Shown: one piece after another, positions 1 to 9,722 of the stretch
Layout of the letters: the number at the start of each line of letters is the position of its first letter
Numbering within the stretch: the first letter of the stretch is position 1
Assembly: GCF_000382445.1 (NCBI RefSeq)
Contig: NZ_KB905472.1
Span: 1,553,766 to 1,617,765 of the forward strand
Direction of reading: 5' to 3'
DNA: 64,000 nt
Source of the DNA: Phocaeicola massiliensis B84634 = Timone 84634 = DSM 17679 = JCM 13223
GTDB taxonomy: Bacteria > Bacteroidota > Bacteroidia > Bacteroidales > Bacteroidaceae
The notes under the pieces: model-generated
Database searches by the model: none
The model's input: only the letters and a program-made list of their open reading frames with translations
What the model was told of the DNA's origin: nothing
Program-made: the position numbers and the translations under genes

Positions 1-129
1 TTTGTGAACAGAAGCACAAATGCTGCTGCGGAAGCTTTTAATGCAAAAATTAAAGCATTTAGGGCTTCATTTCGTGGAGTAGTAGATAAGAGGTTTTTTC
101 TGTATAGATTAGCAAAGGTGTATGCATAA
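1..129 (+). CDS. ISL3-like transposase, C-terminal end only (cut by window edge)
   Basis: The first 42 codons are open from base 1 and stop at a TAA. The peptide contains the block NAAAEAFNAKIKAFR followed by FRGVVDKRFFLYRLAK. This resembles the C-terminal DDE-domain helix of ISL3-family transposases, which carries the last catalytic acidic residue (here the E of AAEAF). The start and the other catalytic residues lie outside the window, so I cannot say whether the gene is intact. The family call rests on recognising this one motif. Orientation is toward dapA, and no further transposase sequence is seen downstream. Confidence 0.7.
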   Translation, partial: FVNRSTNAAAEAFNAKIKAFRASFRGVVDKRFFLYRLAKVYA

Positions 130-152
130 AGGGAAATTAACAAATGTTAATC

Positions 153-278
153 CCCCAAGAATTACAACTGAGCCAATAATCTTCCGTTCAAAAGACCTTG
201 GCCGACCCCGGGGAACGGCTTATTCTTCCCTTTGTTTGTGATATGATATTTAAATCCCCAAGAATAATAAGTGACCCA
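153..278. repeat. Pair of imperfect 23-bp direct repeats in the IS flank
   Basis: Bases 153-175 and 256-278 both begin CCCCAAGAAT and end TGAGCCA or TGACCCA; 19 of 23 positions match. They lie just 3' of the transposase tail and are separated by a GC-rich patch containing CCCCGGGG. One copy may mark the end of the insertion sequence and the other an older or nested end. The opposite IS end is outside the window, so terminal inverted repeats cannot be tested here. Confidence 0.4.
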
Positions 279-300
279 TTTGCAAGTCATCACCACATAA

Positions 301-353
301 AATTTCCCTCTTTGGACCTTAATTCATCACAGGCAAGACCAAAGAGGGAAATT
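301..353 (-). terminator. Hairpin downstream of dapA
   Basis: A perfect 15-bp inverted repeat (arms 301-315 and 339-353, core CCCTCTTTGG / CCAAAGAGGG) lies about 70 bases past the dapA stop and faces the IS fragment. The U-tract is weak on either strand, so it may be a bidirectional or processing hairpin rather than a strong intrinsic terminator. Confidence 0.5.
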
Positions 354-424
354 ATTATGTGTAAATCTATAAGATTTTCAACGTTCAATTTCTATATAGA
401 CAGTATCTATCGTGCTTTTCTTTA

Positions 425-1318
425 TCAGCATTTGATTTTCAATTCATCCAATATAGCACGCATCTTCTCAAAAGTAGTGATTCGAGTAGGAACCAAAGGC
501 AGACGAAGCTTATTCTCAATCAACCCCATAACATTCAGCATAGCTTTCACTCCGGCAGGATTGCCATCCACAAACAGCAAGCTGAACAATTCTGTAAATT
601 TATGATGGATAGTCAATGCATTTGCAAAATCTCCCTGAAGAGCCAATCGTGTCATACGACTAAATTCACGCGGAAAAGCATTGCCGATTACAGAAATAAC
701 TCCTACTGCTCCTAATGTAATCAAAGGAAAAGTTATTCCGTCATCACCCGAAATCACATCAAAATTAGCCGGCTTGTTCTTGATGATGTCATCCATTTGA
801 GTAATATTTCCAGAAGCCTCCTTAATAGCAATGATATTATTAAAATCGCGTGCCAAACGTAAAGTTGTTTCGGCCGTCATATTTACACCGGTACGTCCGG
901 GAACATTATAAAGCACTACCGGAAGGTCGGTAGCTTCAGCAATCGCCTTATAGTGCTGATAGATACCTTCCTGAGAGGGTTTATTATAATATGGTACAGC
1001 TACAAGAACAGCGTCTACACCGGTGAAATCATCATTTTTCAGCGATTCGACAACAGTGCGGGTGCAGTTGCTACTGATTCCCAATAAAATGGGAATTCGT
1101 CCGTTCACTCTTTCTACCACCAAATGTTTTATCTTATCCTTTTCTTCTTTAGTCAAAGTCGGGGTTTCGGCGGTAGTTCCCAACACACACAAAAAGTCTG
1201 TTCCGTTCTGTAGCTGGTAATCTACCAAACGGAGTAACGCTTCATAATCAACGCTATCATCTTCTTTGAAAGGAGTAATCAGTGCCACTCCCATTCCTTT
1301 TAATCTTGTTTGTATCAT
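425..1318 (-). CDS. dapA: 4-hydroxy-tetrahydrodipicolinate synthase
   Basis: This 297-residue cytoplasmic enzyme condenses pyruvate with aspartate semialdehyde, the first step specific to lysine and diaminopimelate synthesis. The sequence shows the family pyruvate/phosphate loop GTTAE at residues 47-51, the catalytic tyrosine in LYNVPGR (Y137) and the Schiff-base lysine in IAIKEASG (K166). Length is typical of the TIM-barrel family. The ATG start lies about 30 bases below a good -7 box at 1351-1358. The gene appears monocistronic, is followed by a hairpin at 301-353, and is transcribed toward the IS fragment. Confidence 0.96.
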   Translation of the reverse strand: MIQTRLKGMGVALITPFKEDDSVDYEALLRLVDYQLQNGTDFLCVLGTTAETPTLTKEEKDKIKHLVVERVNGRIPILLGISSNCTRTVVESLKNDDFTGVDAVLVAVPYYNKPSQEGIYQHYKAIAEATDLPVVLYNVPGRTGVNMTAETTLRLARDFNNIIAIKEASGNITQMDDIIKNKPANFDVISGDDGITFPLITLGAVGVISVIGNAFPREFSRMTRLALQGDFANALTIHHKFTELFSLLFVDGNPAGVKAMLNVMGLIENKLRLPLVPTRITTFEKMRAILDELKIKC

Positions 1319-1350
1319 AAATAAATAATAAACTCTTATTCAATAGCTCA

Positions 1351-1358
1351 CAAAAGTA
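1351..1358 (-). promoter_or_regulatory. Bacteroidetes -7 box for dapA
   Basis: Reads TACTTTTG on the minus strand, matching TAnnTTTG, about 33 bases before the dapA ATG. Confidence 0.6.
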
Positions 1359-1419
1359 CGAATATTTTCTTTTTTAGCGATAAAAATCATATAATTTTTA
1401 AATTATACATACTAAAAAG

Positions 1420-3447
<2,028 letters not shown>

Positions 3448-3491
3448 CTATTTTTTGAATGAAAAACACCGTTAGGCAGAGAGGATTTTAG

Positions 3492-3499
3492 TACTTTTG
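3492..3499 (+). promoter_or_regulatory. -7 box for trmD
   Basis: TACTTTTG lies 17 bases before the trmD ATG, implying a very short leader. Confidence 0.6.
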
Positions 3500-3516
3500 C
3501 AAAAAATATATAGAAA

Positions 3517-4191
3517 ATGAGAATAGATATCATAACTGTATTGCCCGAGATGCTGGAAGGTTTCTTCAACTGCTCCATTATGAGCCGGGCACAAAAGAAA
3601 GGAATCGCAGAAATTCATATACATAATTTGCGTGATTATGCTTTCGACCGTTATCGCAAAGTAGACGATTATCCCTTTGGAGGATTTGCCGGTATGGTGA
3701 TGAAAATTGAGCCGATAGACCGATGTATTTCCGCCCTGAAAGCAGAGCGTGAATACGATGAAGTAATTTTTACAAGTCCCGATGGAGAACAATTCAATCA
3801 ACCAATGGCAAACTCTCTCTCGCTTGCCAAAAACTTAATCATTCTATGCGGGCATTTTAAGGGAATAGACTACCGAATCCGTGAACATTTCATTACGAAA
3901 GAAATTAGCATTGGTGACTATGTTTTGACAGGAGGTGAACTTGCAGCGGCTGTTATTGCCGATGCGGTAGTTCGTATTATCCCCGGAGTAATTTCTGATG
4001 AGCAATCTGCTTTGTCTGATTCTTTCCAAGATAATTTATTAGCTGCTCCTGTCTATACACGCCCGGCCGAGTACAATGGATGGGCTGTTCCTGATATACT
4101 CTTATCGGGGCACGAGGCAAAAATAAAAGAATGGGAACTTCAGCAGTCTTTAGAGCGAACTCAACGTTTAAGACCGGATTTGCTAAAATAA
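3517..4191 (+). CDS. trmD: tRNA (guanine-37-N1)-methyltransferase
   Basis: TrmD uses S-adenosylmethionine to methylate G37 next to the anticodon, preventing +1 frameshifting. The 224-residue protein begins [12 protein letters not shown] and carries the SPOUT knot segments [10 protein letters not shown] and [15 protein letters not shown], which form the deep trefoil knot and cofactor site. It is divergent from ligA with a 99-base gap and ends just before a strong terminator, so it looks monocistronic; its usual rpsP-rimM-rplS partners in other phyla are not adjacent. Confidence 0.96.
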   Translation: MRIDIITVLPEMLEGFFNCSIMSRAQKKGIAEIHIHNLRDYAFDRYRKVDDYPFGGFAGMVMKIEPIDRCISALKAEREYDEVIFTSPDGEQFNQPMANSLSLAKNLIILCGHFKGIDYRIREHFITKEISIGDYVLTGGELAAAVIADAVVRIIPGVISDEQSALSDSFQDNLLAAPVYTRPAEYNGWAVPDILLSGHEAKIKEWELQQSLERTQRLRPDLLK

Positions 4192-4203
4192 AAAATAAAT
4201 ATA

Positions 4204-4256
4204 AAAAGCAAGGAGGTGCAGACGGTATCCATTACCCTCTGCACCTCCTTGCTTTT
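4204..4256 (+). terminator. Strong terminator after trmD
   Basis: A perfect 19-bp stem (4204-4222 with 4238-4256) ends in TTTT, with core GCAAGGAGGTGCAGA and its complement. It begins 12 bases past the trmD stop. The A-rich left flank means it could also work on the minus strand for the small ORF at 4279-4401. Confidence 0.85.
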
Positions 4257-4278
4257 AGGAACACACCTACTTAAAGTT

Positions 4279-4401
4279 CTACTTCAGCTCTTCAAGTTCA
4301 TCAAAGTATAGATGTAGTCTTCCCACCCGCAATAAAGCTTTTTCTGCATATTCTAAACCTTCATTTTTATAAAAACGAACCATTTCATCGGGAAAAAACA
4401 T
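4279..4401 (-). CDS. Small hypothetical ORF (40 residues), possible gene remnant
   Basis: The frame reads MFFPDEMVRFYKN onward and ends in HLYFDELEELK before a TAG. Composition is that of a folded helical protein, rich in E, L and K. I do not recognise it. It lacks a good -7 box but sits about 30 bases downstream of the palindrome at 4431-4448. It could be the 3' remnant of a lost gene between trmD and pyrD, or a real microprotein. Confidence 0.3.
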   Translation of the reverse strand: MFFPDEMVRFYKNEGLEYAEKALLRVGRLHLYFDELEELK

Positions 4402-4430
4402 TTAAAGTTATCATTTGATACCCTTGCATA

Positions 4431-4448
4431 AAGTTGCAGGTGCAACTT
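4431..4448. repeat. 18-bp palindrome AAGTTGCAGGTGCAACTT
   Basis: Perfect 8-bp arms with a 2-base centre, located between the small ORF and the pyrD terminator. The shape suits a dimeric repressor site, but no regulator can be assigned. Confidence 0.35.
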
Positions 4449-4488
4449 ATTTAGAAGCCAAAGTTCATCGGGCAACAAGAACAAAAAG

Positions 4489-4532
4489 CCCCGCAAGGAT
4501 AAAGAGTAATACCTCAAAACATCCTTGCGGGG
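4489..4532 (-). terminator. Terminator after pyrK-pyrD
   Basis: Arms CCCCGCAAGGAT (4489-4500) and its exact complement (4521-4532). On the minus strand the stem is followed by CTTTTTGT, giving a proper U-tract. It lies 25 bases past the pyrD stop. Confidence 0.8.
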
Positions 4533-4556
4533 TCAACTTATATAAAGGTAAAACTA

Positions 4557-5468
4557 TTACACTTCTAATGCACCTATGATATCTTTTACAGATGTATACC
4601 CATGACGCTCTAAATAGTCATTAATACCTTCTGATACTTTGACAGTAACAGCAGGGTCTATAAAGTTTGCCGTACCAATCTGTATGGCGGTAGCACCTGC
4701 AAGCATAAACTCTACCGCATCTTTCCAATCCATGATGCCACCTAATCCTATGACAGGAATATTTACCGCTTTAGCTACTTGCCAAACCATACGCAGAGCA
4801 ATCGGTTTTACTGCCGCGCCACTCATGCCGCCCGTAATGGTCGAAAGAACAGGACGACGTTTCTCTGCGTCGATTGCCATACCCAACAATGTATTTATCA
4901 AAGAGACACTATCGGCACCCGATGCTTCGGCAGCCCGTGCAATCTCAGTGATATCTGTCACGTTAGGCGATAACTTTACAATCAACGTTTTTTTATACAC
5001 CTCACGAACAGCTTTCACCACCTTCGAACAGCCTTTGGCAGAAACACCGAAAGCCATACCTCCCTGCTTTACATTAGGACAGGAAATGTTCAATTCGATG
5101 GCCGGAATCTTATCAAGCTCATTGATAATTTCTGCTGTCTTGGCATAGTCTTCTACAGCCGAACCTGAGACGTTTACAATCATATTGGTATTGATATCCT
5201 TTATCTGTGGATATATGTGCTCCACAAAGTAATTTACGCCCTTATTTTGTAATCCTACAGCATTGAGCATTCCCATGGGGGTTTCTGCCATACGCGGATA
5301 AGGATTTCCTTCACGATGGTGAAGAGTAGTACCCTTTACAATGATACCGCCAATCTTTTCTAAATCTACAAAGTCCTCAAACTCTTTTCCGTAGCCAAAT
5401 GTACCTGATGCCGTCATAACAGGATTGGACATCATCAAACTGCCAATATTTACGCTTAAATCTGCCAT
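4557..5468 (-). CDS. pyrD: Dihydroorotate dehydrogenase, catalytic subunit (class 1B)
   Basis: PyrD oxidises dihydroorotate to orotate, the fourth step of UMP synthesis, using FMN. In class 1B it passes electrons through PyrK to NAD+. The 303-residue protein has the FMN-barrel start [13 protein letters not shown], the [11 protein letters not shown] loop that carries the class 1B catalytic cysteine, VKLSPNVTD with its FMN-contacting lysine, and the phosphate-binding GLGGI near the C terminus. It overlaps the end of pyrK by 13 bases, which fits translation coupling of the two subunits. Confidence 0.95.
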   Translation of the reverse strand: MADLSVNIGSLMMSNPVMTASGTFGYGKEFEDFVDLEKIGGIIVKGTTLHHREGNPYPRMAETPMGMLNAVGLQNKGVNYFVEHIYPQIKDINTNMIVNVSGSAVEDYAKTAEIINELDKIPAIELNISCPNVKQGGMAFGVSAKGCSKVVKAVREVYKKTLIVKLSPNVTDITEIARAAEASGADSVSLINTLLGMAIDAEKRRPVLSTITGGMSGAAVKPIALRMVWQVAKAVNIPVIGLGGIMDWKDAVEFMLAGATAIQIGTANFIDPAVTVKVSEGINDYLERHGYTSVKDIIGALEV

Positions 5469-6235
5469 AATAGTTTCTTTATATTAAATACAGGACCATC
5501 TTTACAAACACACAGGTGACCTTCGTCCGTGTTTTCCACACAACATAAACATGCACCCACGCCACACGCCATCATGTTCTCCAATGACACCTCGCATTCG
5601 ATACCATTGGCTTTGGCATATTTGGCAACTGATACCATCATAGGCTTCGGACCACAAGTATATATCATGTTAAAGCTATTGTTGTTCAACAGACTATGTC
5701 CGGTCACATAACCTTGTTCACCCATACTGCCGTCTTCAGTGGTGGTATAAACCTCACCCAGCTTCTCAAATTCTTTTAATTGCAACAGATCCTTAGAGGA
5801 ACGTGCACCCAACAGAAAGGTTGGCTTACAGCCGGCCTTTGCAAGTTCTACCCCTAACATAAGCATAGGAGCAGTACCTACACCACCACCCACCAGCAAA
5901 GGCTTGAATGCCGTAACATCCTTGGGTATAGTAAATCCGTTGCCTAAAGGCATTACTACATTAACGATGTCACCCTGCTTTACAGTTGCCAATTTACGTG
6001 TACCGTCACCAACCAACTGTACCAGGAACCATACTTCGTTTGTTTTCTTATCCACATAGTTAATGGAAATCGGACGGCGCAGAAAAGTAGTATTAGAGCC
6101 GTCAATCCGTATCTCAGCAAACTGACCCGGCAACATTTCGGGTAACGGGTTAGCCTGAGTCATTTTAATCAGAACATAATTGGCATGCAATTTAATGTTC
6201 TGTGTAACCACAAGGTCTAAAATATATTTTTTCAT
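5456..6235 (-). CDS. pyrK: Dihydroorotate dehydrogenase, electron transfer subunit
   Basis: PyrK carries FAD and a [2Fe-2S] cluster and links PyrD to NAD+. The sequence shows the FAD site FLRRPISI, an NAD-binding region GGGVGTAPM and a C-terminal cysteine cluster [10 protein letters not shown] with a later C, typical of the PyrK iron-sulfur domain. The frame could open at a TTG at 6265, but this lies next to the -7 box at 6268-6275, so the ATG at 6235 (MKKYILD) is preferred, giving 259 residues. It is the first gene of the pyrK-pyrD operon. Confidence 0.94.
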   Translation of the reverse strand: MKKYILDLVVTQNIKLHANYVLIKMTQANPLPEMLPGQFAEIRIDGSNTTFLRRPISINYVDKKTNEVWFLVQLVGDGTRKLATVKQGDIVNVVMPLGNGFTIPKDVTAFKPLLVGGGVGTAPMLMLGVELAKAGCKPTFLLGARSSKDLLQLKEFEKLGEVYTTTEDGSMGEQGYVTGHSLLNNNSFNMIYTCGPKPMMVSVAKYAKANGIECEVSLENMMACGVGACLCCVENTDEGHLCVCKDGPVFNIKKLLWQI

Positions 6236-6242
6236 GAAATAA

Positions 6243-6292
6243 AATTGGGTAAATTCGTTTTTCAATGCAAAGATACACGAATTTACCCAATT
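6243..6292. promoter_or_regulatory. Perfect 15-bp inverted repeat framing the pyrK promoter
   Basis: Arms AATTGGGTAAATTCG (6243-6257) and CGAATTTACCCAATT (6278-6292) are exact complements with a 20-base centre containing the -7 box. One arm lies in the start of the leader and the other upstream of the -7 box. Most of one arm precedes the predicted transcript start, so this is better read as a DNA operator than an RNA hairpin. Confidence 0.6.
6268..6275 (-). promoter_or_regulatory. -7 box for pyrK-pyrD
   Basis: Reads TATCTTTG on the minus strand, in the centre of the 15-bp inverted repeat. Confidence 0.65.
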
Positions 6293-6328
6293 AGTTATCT
6301 GTGGGAGGGCATTTTAGTAAAATGCAAG

Positions 6329-6781
6329 CTATTTTTCCGGGCGAAAGGTTTCATAAGTACCATTATCGAAGAAAATTCTTATTTCAGTGATTTTTCTGGC
6401 AGGTTTTTCTATGTACTTAATCTCCTCACGCACAATCTCTTTAGGGGGAATAGTAGAGGCTTTAACCTCAATTTCCTTGCGATATTCTGGCACATTCGTC
6501 CCATTGGACGCAAATAATGAATTCTCGTCAAACAATGGTCCGGGAAAACTACCATTATTATCCGAGTCCACATCGGTCTCCATTTCTCCTTCACCATAGA
6601 GAAGCCAATCCAAACTAATGTAATCACAAGCCTTGTGTATTTTCATGACTACCTCCAGGCTCGGATTATTCCTACCACTCAGGATATGAGAGAGAGAAGA
6701 AGGCGAAATTCCTATCTTATCTGCAAATTGCGCAGCAGTCATACCTTCTTTTTGGACGATTTGAGCTATTCTTTCCTTCAT
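6329..6781 (-). CDS. XRE-family helix-turn-helix regulator
   Basis: The N-terminal 60 residues form a lambda-repressor-like HTH: GMTAAQFADKIGISPSSLSHILSG and then NPSLEVVMKIHKAC, DWLLYGEGEM. The remaining 90 residues are polar and lack a recognised sensor domain; the tail KITEIRIFFDNGTYETF looks like a short beta-rich element. The 150-residue protein probably acts as a DNA-binding repressor. It sits 94 bases upstream of the pyrK ATG in the same direction, and a long region rich in TTTACAA motifs lies upstream of it, making autoregulation plausible. The target is not known from sequence. Confidence 0.8.
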   Translation of the reverse strand: MKERIAQIVQKEGMTAAQFADKIGISPSSLSHILSGRNNPSLEVVMKIHKACDYISLDWLLYGEGEMETDVDSDNNGSFPGPLFDENSLFASNGTNVPEYRKEIEVKASTIPPKEIVREEIKYIEKPARKITEIRIFFDNGTYETFRPEK

Positions 6782-6813
6782 TTACAAAAGTAATAAGTCA
6801 GATTATATAGATA

Positions 6814-6821
6814 CAAAAGTA
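6814..6821 (-). promoter_or_regulatory. -7 box for the XRE regulator
   Basis: Reads TACTTTTG on the minus strand, 33 bases before the ATG. The same octamer recurs at 6785-6792, too near the start codon to serve. Confidence 0.5.
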
Positions 6822-7463
6822 ATTCTTATAATTCGGATTTGCAAATTTACAATATATAAATGTATAGTTTATACTTGTATTTATTAAATTTACATATTTA
6901 AATAACGCTGTGTTTACAAGCGTAAACCGCCCTAAAATAGCGATAATCTTAACTTTAATTATATAGGTATAAAACACTCATTATATGAGTATTATAAATT
7001 AGATATACACGCAATATACAAATGAAAATATCGAAAAAAGCAACCTTTTTACATATTCTTTATTAACTGCTTTATGAACAGGTAATAATTTATTGGTTTT
7101 CAGCAAAATATCAGCTAACATATAAGCTTAAATAAATATACATACACATTTATAACCTTGTGCTTTACAAGAGAACATATCTCCATTTACAACTATAAAA
7201 TATCAGTTTGTAAATATGGTAATTTACAAAGTTATCTATATCTACTGCTGTTTACAATCATATATTTACTGTTGAAAATATAAAAATTCGCCAATCATGA
7301 ATTTTACCTCCTGAAGAAGAGAGGCACACCTCTTCATCTGATTCCGCAAGCCCTCGTACCAACAGACATTTTACCTACACATATATACGCATAGGGTTAC
7401 ACGTGCATATGCATAATATGTATATTGATCAGGTTCTGTAATATCTGTATCAGGATTTAATTA

Positions 7464-7496
7464 GTTTGTCTCCCTCTCTTGACAAACGCTTTTTAT
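7464..7496 (+). terminator. Weak terminator-like hairpin in the gene-poor region
   Basis: Arms GTTTGTC (7464-7470) and GACAAAC (7481-7487) are followed by GCTTTTTAT. With no gene upstream on this strand, it could end an unannotated small RNA. The right arm also overlaps a sigma70-like TTGACA (7479-7484) that precedes TATAAT (7501-7506) by 16 bases. Confidence 0.3.
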
Positions 7497-7792
7497 GTGA
7501 TATAATTTGCAACTCGCCAAACTTAAAAATAGAGAAATACTTTCATTTTCACGAACAAGCACCCGCTTCTCAGCAAATACACGATTCTCAAGAAGCAAAA
7601 TTCCATATAACTACCTAATTATAAATAAGATAAACTTAATTTTCAGTATCAACAAAAAGAACAATCTAGAAATTTGTAAGAGAAGATACCTATCAGGATA
7701 ACCCCAATAAGCACAAAGAAGAAACAAGATAATAAATATGTAAAATAATATCAATATGCGACAAAGGCAGTTAGCAAGAAAAGAAATACTAT

Positions 7793-7840
7793 AAAGAAGT
7801 CCCGATGCTCTCCCATCACAAAGAACATCGGGACTTCTTT
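7793..7840 (-). terminator. Terminator after holA
   Basis: A 15-bp stem (7793-7807 with 7826-7840; core GAAGTCCCGATG) lies 20 bases past the holA stop and has A/T tracts on both sides. Confidence 0.8.
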
Positions 7841-7860
7841 TCTTCCACCGACAACTCTAC

Positions 7861-8877
7861 CTAATGAAGAATTTTATAAACAAGTTCCCGGAGTAACTCC
7901 CCATCTCCCAAAGAAGAATTTCCCACCCCTTTCGACTTGGCATCGCAGTAACGAATTTCACCAATTATCTGCATCACCTTTACTCCGCTATATTTCCTCA
8001 TAGCAGCCAGATAGTCCTTAGATTGCCAAGGAGATTTCAGTCCCAACTGAGCAGCAATACCTTGTTCCGACTTCTCGGGAGCATAATATGCCAGCATTAA
8101 ATTAGAGAAGAAATTAAATAACACAGACAATGTCATCTGCAGAGGATTAGTCTTAGGATTCTCCTCAAAATATTTTATTATCTGATTTGCTTTAAATACA
8201 TCCTTTATAATCAGAGCATTTCTAAGCTCATAGTTATTATAATCCTTGCTTATGCCTATATTCTGCTCTATTTGCTCCGGTGTGATTCGTTTTTGCCCTT
8301 TAGGAAGAGTAATAATAAGTTTTTCCAATTCTCCTGCCATTCTACTCAAATCCGTACCGACAAACTCAGCCATCATTTCGGATGCTTTCGGCTCAATCTC
8401 GATAGATTTACGCTTTAAATAAGAAGTGATAAAGCCAGCCAATTGAGCATCCTTTATCTTCTTTGATTCAAAAAGCACACCCACTTTCTCTATCTCAGCT
8501 GCCAATTTTTTTCTTCTGTCCAGAACACCATGCTTATGACACAGCACCAAAATGGTAGATTCCAAAGGCTTCTGCAAATAATAAGACAGCTCATCTATAT
8601 TTTTGACACCTTGTGCTTCCTTTACTATGACAACCTGATATTTAGACATCATAGGATAACGCTTGGCGGCATTGATAATGGTAGCTATGTCCGTATCAGC
8701 ACCATATAGAATCGTTTGGTTAAATTCCTTTTCATTTTCATTTAACACTGTTTGGGCAATATACTCAGAGATTCTGTCTATATAATAAGACTCTTCTCCC
8801 ATAAGATAATACACCGGCTTATAAATACGATTTTTCAAGTCACGGGCTATTTCTTCGTAAGTGGTTTCTTTTGCCAT
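7861..8877 (-). CDS. holA: DNA polymerase III subunit delta
   Basis: HolA is the clamp-loader subunit that opens the beta sliding clamp. The 338-residue protein shows the family start YLMGEESYYIDRI (a degenerate P-loop-like segment), the central AAA+ remnant with LVLCHKHGVLDRRKK, and the C-terminal collar region KDVFKANQIIKYFEENPKTNPL. It follows the AMP nucleosidase by only 11 bases, so the two are probably cotranscribed, and it ends before a strong terminator. Confidence 0.92.
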   Translation of the reverse strand: MAKETTYEEIARDLKNRIYKPVYYLMGEESYYIDRISEYIAQTVLNENEKEFNQTILYGADTDIATIINAAKRYPMMSKYQVVIVKEAQGVKNIDELSYYLQKPLESTILVLCHKHGVLDRRKKLAAEIEKVGVLFESKKIKDAQLAGFITSYLKRKSIEIEPKASEMMAEFVGTDLSRMAGELEKLIITLPKGQKRITPEQIEQNIGISKDYNNYELRNALIIKDVFKANQIIKYFEENPKTNPLQMTLSVLFNFFSNLMLAYYAPEKSEQGIAAQLGLKSPWQSKDYLAAMRKYSGVKVMQIIGEIRYCDAKSKGVGNSSLGDGELLRELVYKILH

Positions 8878-8888
8878 AATAAGTAAAA

Positions 8889-9665
8889 TTACCAGTCAAA
8901 TTTCAAGTGTTTAACCGTCTTCTTTTCATCAATGATCATACGCATGGAAGCAATGCCAATCTCTACATGCTCCTTCACAAACTGTTGCGTTACAATGTTG
9001 TCGCTCTTGTCGGTTTTCACCCCTTCCGGAATCATCGGTTGATCTGATACTAAAAGTAATGCGCCGGTAGGAATATGATTATAAAAGCCGGTAGTAAACA
9101 AAGTAGCCGTCTCCATATCCACACACATGGCACGAGTCTTAAGAAGATACTTTTTAAACTCTTCATCATGCTCCCAAATGCGACGATTAGTAGTATATAC
9201 AGTCCCCGTCCAATAGTCACGAGCATGGTCGCGAATAGCAGACGAAACAGCACGTTGCAACATAAATGCCGGCAATGCAGGAACTTCAGGCGGATAATAG
9301 TCATTAGAAGTTCCTTCTCCACGGATGGCAGCTATTGGCAGAATCAGATCTCCCAACTTATTTTTTTTATCTATCCCTCCACACTTTCCAAGAAAAAGGC
9401 ATGCTTTAGGCTGAATTGCCCCTAGCAAATCCATGATAATAGCCGCATTAGGGCTACCCATTCCAAAATTAATGATAGTCATCCCCTCCGCACTGGCAGA
9501 TATCATATTGGCATCACGCCCCAACACCGGAACACCGAATTTCTCGGCAAACAACTCCACATATTTATTGAAATTGGTCAGAAGTATATACTCTCCGAAA
9601 TCTTCCAGGCTTCTTTTTGTGTAGCGAGGAAGCCAGTTTGCTACAATTTCCTCTTTTGTTTTCAT
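8889..9665 (-). CDS. AMP nucleosidase (phosphorylase-fold)
   Basis: This 258-residue protein has the nucleoside phosphorylase fold: FGMGSPNAAIIMDLL, LGKCGGI, the VDMETATLF segment with the nucleoside-binding Met-Glu pair, and LLVSDQP with the catalytic aspartate. The short form matches the Bacteroidetes AMP nucleosidase family, which releases adenine from AMP; a related nucleoside substrate cannot be excluded. Its promoter region is shared with the divergent HsdR-N-like gene, and holA follows in the same operon. Confidence 0.85.
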   Translation of the reverse strand: MKTKEEIVANWLPRYTKRSLEDFGEYILLTNFNKYVELFAEKFGVPVLGRDANMISASAEGMTIINFGMGSPNAAIIMDLLGAIQPKACLFLGKCGGIDKKNKLGDLILPIAAIRGEGTSNDYYPPEVPALPAFMLQRAVSSAIRDHARDYWTGTVYTTNRRIWEHDEEFKKYLLKTRAMCVDMETATLFTTGFYNHIPTGALLLVSDQPMIPEGVKTDKSDNIVTQQFVKEHVEIGIASMRMIIDEKKTVKHLKFDW

Positions 9666-9674
9666 AATCTTTTG

Positions 9675-9682
9675 TATTTTTG
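9675..9682 (+). promoter_or_regulatory. -7 box for the HsdR-N-like gene
   Basis: TATTTTTG, 41 bases before the ATG at 9723. It overlaps the leader of the divergent AMP nucleosidase transcript. Confidence 0.5.
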
Positions 9683-9710
9683 TACCGGTTATACCGAATT
9701 ATACTTATTG

Positions 9711-9718
9711 CAAATTTA
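9711..9718 (-). promoter_or_regulatory. -7 box for the AMP nucleosidase-holA operon
   Basis: Reads TAAATTTG on the minus strand, 46 bases before the ATG at 9665. Confidence 0.55.
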
Positions 9719-9722
9719 CTAA

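Larger units (their letters stand above)
6782..7792. other. AT-rich gene-poor region with clustered TTTACAA heptamers
   Basis: I see no convincing protein gene in this kilobase. The heptamer TTTACAA or its complement begins at 6781, 6846, 6913, 7164, 7186, 7208 (complement), 7223 and 7251, with near matches TTTACAT at 6889 and 7048. The copy at 6913 is part of GTTTACAAGCGTAAAC, an imperfect palindrome. An unstructured stretch follows from about 7510 to 7790. Possible functions include an operator array for the adjacent regulator, a small RNA locus, or remnant DNA. Confidence 0.5.

Noticed and set aside
198..605. Open frame of 135 codons over the IS flank and dapA 3' end
   Set aside because: It is antisense to dapA for most of its length and has no promoter or recognisable protein features.
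7507..7701. 64-codon frame in the gene-poor region
   Set aside because: It starts at a TTG, has low-complexity K/N/S-rich composition, and lacks a Bacteroidetes -7 box or ribosome site.
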